This document shows positions 61,063 through 64,000 of a DNA stretch of 64,000 bases, piece by piece (within the stretch, counting starts at the first letter, position 1; every line of letters starts with the position of its first letter). This stretch comes from UBA5109 sp964606735 (GTDB taxonomy: Bacteria; Pseudomonadota; Gammaproteobacteria; Pseudomonadales; Pseudohongiellaceae), in assembly GCA_964606735.1 (NCBI GenBank), contig CAZSHI010000006.1, positions 43,614 through 107,613 on the forward strand, given 5' to 3'. The notes under the pieces are model-generated. The model had not been told where the DNA came from. It saw only the letters and a list, made by a program, of their open reading frames with translations, and did not search any database. A program made the position numbers and the translations under genes.

Positions 61063-61725
61063 ATGAAAAAGACGCTTAAACGCAACCGGGTCATGGCATA
61101 CTGCCTGGCAGCCTCAATACCCCTACTCCTGATGGCGTTCGTCTTTAACTTTTCCCTTTTATTCAGTGAGCGCTTCCTGTTCTGGACCAGCCAGGAGTCA
61201 CTGGGCTATATCATCCAGGCCGAATTTCTCGCCGTTGCCAGCGGAGTATTGGTCATCCTGCCATTGATTATCCAGATATCCAGCCTGCTGGTGCGTATTA
61301 TACGATTTGCGCTGTTTGTGATTGTGGCCGGGATCTTCGCCTGGGTGGCCTACGACATTGACGGCATGGCTGGCATGCTGTTTTACGCTCTGCTGATTTT
61401 TCTCACTTTCGGCGGGGGAACCCTATTGGTCTTTGACCTGTTTTCCACTCAGACACGAGCCTATTTAACCCTGTTGCGCTGGTCACTGGGCATATTTATT
61501 TATGTCAGTCTGCAACTGGCCTTTAACCTGGATAGTGATATTGCCACCTGGAAGGATACGCCAGAAGTCATTCCGTTCGGCGCAGCTTTCTTCTACTTGC
61601 TATTCTTGTTTGAGCTTATCTTTTATCCCCCCCTGCTTTATTACCTGGAGCGAAAGCATAACGAGGAAAGTTTTATTTCCGATAAAATCAGCCGCCTGAG
61701 TGAGCGGATGAGCAATCTGGCCTAG
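61063..61725 (+). CDS. Multi-pass membrane protein, unknown
   Basis: 220 residues with about six hydrophobic segments (near residues 12-31, 46-68, 77-97, 104-126, 132-152 and 167-190) and a charged C-terminus (KHNEESFISDKISRLSERM). No conserved domain is recognised. It sits between the ferredoxin and the flavoprotein gene on the opposite strand and overlaps the 3' end of the latter by four bases. AGAGG lies directly before ATG 61063, with GGAG further upstream. Confidence 0.7.
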   Translation: MKKTLKRNRVMAYCLAASIPLLLMAFVFNFSLLFSERFLFWTSQESLGYIIQAEFLAVASGVLVILPLIIQISSLLVRIIRFALFVIVAGIFAWVAYDIDGMAGMLFYALLIFLTFGGGTLLVFDLFSTQTRAYLTLLRWSLGIFIYVSLQLAFNLDSDIATWKDTPEVIPFGAAFFYLLFLFELIFYPPLLYYLERKHNEESFISDKISRLSERMSNLA

Positions 61726-62948
61726 TTAAGCAACAGTTCCCGCATGGGAACATCTGCATCTGCCAGGCGCTCACGATCCAGGTCAGCATGCTGTGCCATG
61801 GCGCGTTTGGCAAACAGGAATTCCTGCGGACTGTTGACCGCATCCACCGCCAGCAACTGTTCCCCGGCAAAATAGAACACGGCCACCTTGCGACCCTGCT
61901 GCAGCTCACCCCGAACAATCAAATTGTCATAGCCCGTCGATAACCCGGCAATCTGCAATTTCAGATCAAACTGGTCTGACCAGAACCAGGGAATAGCATC
62001 ATAGGCTTCACGCCGGCCACAAATGGTCGCAGCGGCAACCTCCGCCTGTTCGACTGCATTCTGGATCGATTCCAGGCGCATCCAGCGTTGATAGTGCTGA
62101 TTAAAGTGATAGGTACAGTCACCGGCAGCGAGAATATCCGGGTCACTGGTTTCAGCAAACTCATTGACTTGGATACCGTTATTGACCGCCAAGCCGGCCT
62201 CGGCAGCCAGTTCTGTGTTTGGAATAACACCCACCCCGACAATCACCAGGTCAGCATTGAAACGCTTACCATCCTGGCATAGCACTGCCTCGACCCTGCC
62301 GTCTCCTTCAAAGGCTACAGTCTCGGCATTGGCCTGTATGTTTATCCCTTCCTCCTGATGAATCCGGGTAAAAAATGCTGATATTTCAGGAGCTGAAACC
62401 CGGTTCAGTATGCATTGGTCTCGCTCCAGCACTGTGACCTGCATGCCGCTGCTCTGCAGCATGGCGGCACACTCCAGACCAATATAGCCACCACCGATGA
62501 TCACGGCTTTTTGCCCCTGACGGATATGCGGGCGAATCAGGTTCGCATCATGAATATTGCGTAAATAAAAAATATTTCCCAGATCGGCGCCTGCTATGTC
62601 CAGTTTCCTGACCCGGGCACCGGTGGTGAGTACCAGTTTGTCATATTCAAGCTGTTGATCATTGCCCAGCAGCAGACTGTGCTTGTCTCTGTTGACACTG
62701 ACCGCTTTGACTCCCAGAAAAAAATCCACCTGTGCCTTTTCATAAGCGCCTTCATGGCGAATCAGCAGCTCACTGGTATCCTTGTGACCCGCCAGAAAGG
62801 TTTTGGAGAGTGGTGGTCGGTTATAGGGGAGATAGGGTTCTTCACCAACCAGGGTAATCCTTCCCTGCCAGCCTTCTTTTCTCAATCTCATGCAAAGCTC
62901 GGCTGCCGCATGGCTGGCACCGACGATGACACAATGTTGCTGCTTCAT
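61722..62948 (-). CDS. FAD-dependent ferredoxin reductase-type oxidoreductase
   Basis: 408 residues of the pyridine nucleotide-disulfide reductase superfamily, group of putidaredoxin/rhodocoxin reductases. FAD-binding: CVIVGASHAAAELCMRLRKEGW at 6-27. NLPYNRPPLSKTFL-like block (PYLPYNRPPLSKTFLAG) near 39-55. NAD-binding: AVIIGGGYIGLECAAMLQ near 147-164. Second FAD motif: DPDILAAGDCTYHF near 268. It probably moves electrons from NADH to a 2Fe-2S ferredoxin, perhaps the one encoded at 60555-60875. No oxygenase is in the window. Confidence 0.9.
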   Translation of the reverse strand: MKQQHCVIVGASHAAAELCMRLRKEGWQGRITLVGEEPYLPYNRPPLSKTFLAGHKDTSELLIRHEGAYEKAQVDFFLGVKAVSVNRDKHSLLLGNDQQLEYDKLVLTTGARVRKLDIAGADLGNIFYLRNIHDANLIRPHIRQGQKAVIIGGGYIGLECAAMLQSSGMQVTVLERDQCILNRVSAPEISAFFTRIHQEEGINIQANAETVAFEGDGRVEAVLCQDGKRFNADLVIVGVGVIPNTELAAEAGLAVNNGIQVNEFAETSDPDILAAGDCTYHFNQHYQRWMRLESIQNAVEQAEVAAATICGRREAYDAIPWFWSDQFDLKLQIAGLSTGYDNLIVRGELQQGRKVAVFYFAGEQLLAVDAVNSPQEFLFAKRAMAQHADLDRERLADADVPMRELLLN

Positions 62949-63028
62949 TTAAGCCTTCTTGAACGGGTAAAGTGCTCATCATATCAAAAACATTGGGAAC
63001 GATTTATCGAAACCGTTAGAATCGATAC

Positions 63029-63928
63029 ATGCCTTTACCCCGTGCCTACCTGATTGACTCCAGTATCTATATCTTCCGTGCCTGGCACGTTTATGACGAC
63101 AGTATCACCGACTCGCAGGGCAAGCCCAGTAATGCAGTATTCGGCTTCAGTGATTTTTTATTTCAGCTGATCAGGCAGAAGCAGCCGCAATATATCGCCT
63201 GTGCCTTTGACGCCAATCAGACAGAATCCTATCGGCGTGAACTGTTTCCGGAGTACAAAGCCAATCGCCCGCCTGCTCCTCCCGAACTGATACACCAGTT
63301 TGCCCAGTGCCGAGCCTTTTGCCAGGCTGTCGGTATTCCAGACTTCGGCAGCAACCGCTTTGAAGCTGACGACATCATTGGGTCACTGGCCACCTATTTC
63401 AGGGATCAGGGCTTCGCGATCACGGTAGTAAGCGCCGACAAGGACCTGACCCAGCTGGTTATCGGTGAAGAAGATGCCTGGTGGGATTTTGCCAGGGGCA
63501 CTGTACTGAACCGGCGAGGTGTTGAAAAACAGTTTGGCGTCAAACCTGAGCAGATCCCTGACATGCTGGCTCTGTCAGGAGACAAGATAGACAACATTCC
63601 TGGCATTCCCGGAGTCGGCTATACCACGGCATCCAAAATCCTAAAAAAATTTCCCGATGTCGACAGCATTCTTAATAATATTGAAGCTATCGCCGACATG
63701 AAATTTCGGGGGGCCTCTCGCATCAAAGCCCTGTTACATGCTCATCGCGACATGCTACCTCTTAACAAACTGCTCACCACCATCGTGTGCGATATGCATA
63801 TGCAGGATCACCTTGAACCCGACATGGAAACGCTTGCCTGGAAAGGTATTGATCATGATGCCATGACGCAGATGGTCGACAATCTGGCACTCAGTAGCGG
63901 GCTCTCTCAGCGTTGGTTTAATTTGTAA
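63029..63928 (+). CDS. Stand-alone 5'-3' exonuclease (FEN/PolA N-terminal type)
   Basis: 299 residues matching the 5'-nuclease domain of DNA polymerase I and the Xni-like flap nucleases. Acidic metal-binding blocks: YLIDSSIYIFRAWH at the start, CAFDANQTESYRRELFPEYKANR near 52-75, NRFEADDIIGSLATYF near 108-123, VVSADKDLTQLV near 131-143, then the helix-three-turn-helix SGDKIDNIPGIPGVGYTTASKIL near 186-208. It acts on DNA flaps in repair and replication. The gene is complete. The polymerase part of PolA is not encoded here. Confidence 0.9.
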   Translation: MPLPRAYLIDSSIYIFRAWHVYDDSITDSQGKPSNAVFGFSDFLFQLIRQKQPQYIACAFDANQTESYRRELFPEYKANRPPAPPELIHQFAQCRAFCQAVGIPDFGSNRFEADDIIGSLATYFRDQGFAITVVSADKDLTQLVIGEEDAWWDFARGTVLNRRGVEKQFGVKPEQIPDMLALSGDKIDNIPGIPGVGYTTASKILKKFPDVDSILNNIEAIADMKFRGASRIKALLHAHRDMLPLNKLLTTIVCDMHMQDHLEPDMETLAWKGIDHDAMTQMVDNLALSSGLSQRWFNL

Positions 63929-64000
63929 GAGCTACGTGTATTTCAGCGCACATATTTCGAAAAAATAGCTTGTTCTTTGATGTCCGCTTACTATCCAAAG

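Noticed and set aside
1..64000. tRNA, rRNA, CRISPR, insertion sequences, prophage
   Set aside because: Reading the intergenic regions showed no tRNA cloverleaf end, no regularly spaced repeats, no transposase or integrase motifs and no phage genes. A tRNAscan and an Rfam search would be needed to exclude small RNAs.

Overview
The window is a stretch of gammaproteobacterial chromosome with no phage, insertion sequence, CRISPR array, rRNA or tRNA that I could find. The lineage is suggested by the family mix: BamD, Maf next to a YhdP-type AsmA protein, FabV enoyl reductase, MetR/MetF/MetH, FklB, XdhC and an ArsR-ArsC-Acr3 arsenic operon. The many secreted hypothetical proteins, the DUF6152 proteins, the OmpA-type barrels and the carboxyspermidine route to spermidine fit a marine or otherwise aquatic heterotroph. 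I cannot place it below class.

Layout. Bases 1-6300: the 3' part of bamD, an alanine/glycine:cation symporter with an unusual inserted loop, a purine-type phosphoribosyltransferase, and an Anbu gene (proteasome-like peptidase) facing an alpha-E / circularly permuted ATP-grasp pair. Bases 6360-9100: a PQQ dehydrogenase flanked by two gene remnants, the C-terminal parts of an AMMECR1 protein and an M20 amidohydrolase. Bases 9107-14442: a polyamine operon (arginine decarboxylase, carboxyspermidine dehydrogenase, carboxyspermidine decarboxylase, agmatinase). Bases 14646-18032: a tandem duplication of a two-gene module coding for secreted proteins. Bases 18484-24881: alanine dehydrogenase, small hypothetical genes, a eukaryote-like isoleucyl-tRNA synthetase and DAHP synthase. 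Bases 25197-31689: a GumN-like protein and metH-metF with divergent metR. Bases 31686-38477: DUF1015, FklB, a PurN-like transferase, an HDAC-fold deacetylase, an MscS channel and two tandem OmpA-family genes, the first broken by a short deletion. Bases 38526-43831: a run of small metabolic genes, a DsbA-like protein and the ars operon. Bases 43828-51516: fabV, a lipoprotein aminopeptidase with a glutaminyl cyclase, MAPEG, ExbD, TetR, a CocE-like protein that appears to have lost its catalytic triad, and DUF445. Bases 51506-63928: yhdP-maf, a membrane-anchored FMN glutamate-synthase homologue, a eukaryote-type HisA, xdhC-mocA, a 2Fe-2S ferredoxin, a membrane protein, a ferredoxin-reductase-type flavoprotein and a 5'-3' exonuclease.

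How genes work together. SpeA, SpeB, the saccharopine-dehydrogenase-like enzyme and NspC form a complete inferred path from arginine through agmatine and putrescine to spermidine without SpeD or SpeE. MetF supplies methyl-THF to MetH under probable MetR control. ArsR, ArsC and Acr3 sense, reduce and export arsenic. XdhC and MocA serve a molybdenum hydroxylase that is not in the window. The ferredoxin and the flavoprotein could form an electron-transfer pair.

The least explained items are the Anbu cluster (Ser instead of Thr as presumed nucleophile, no transglutaminase gene nearby), the duplicated secreted module whose DUF6152 members are predicted to start with His-His after signal cleavage, and the CocE-like pseudoenzyme.
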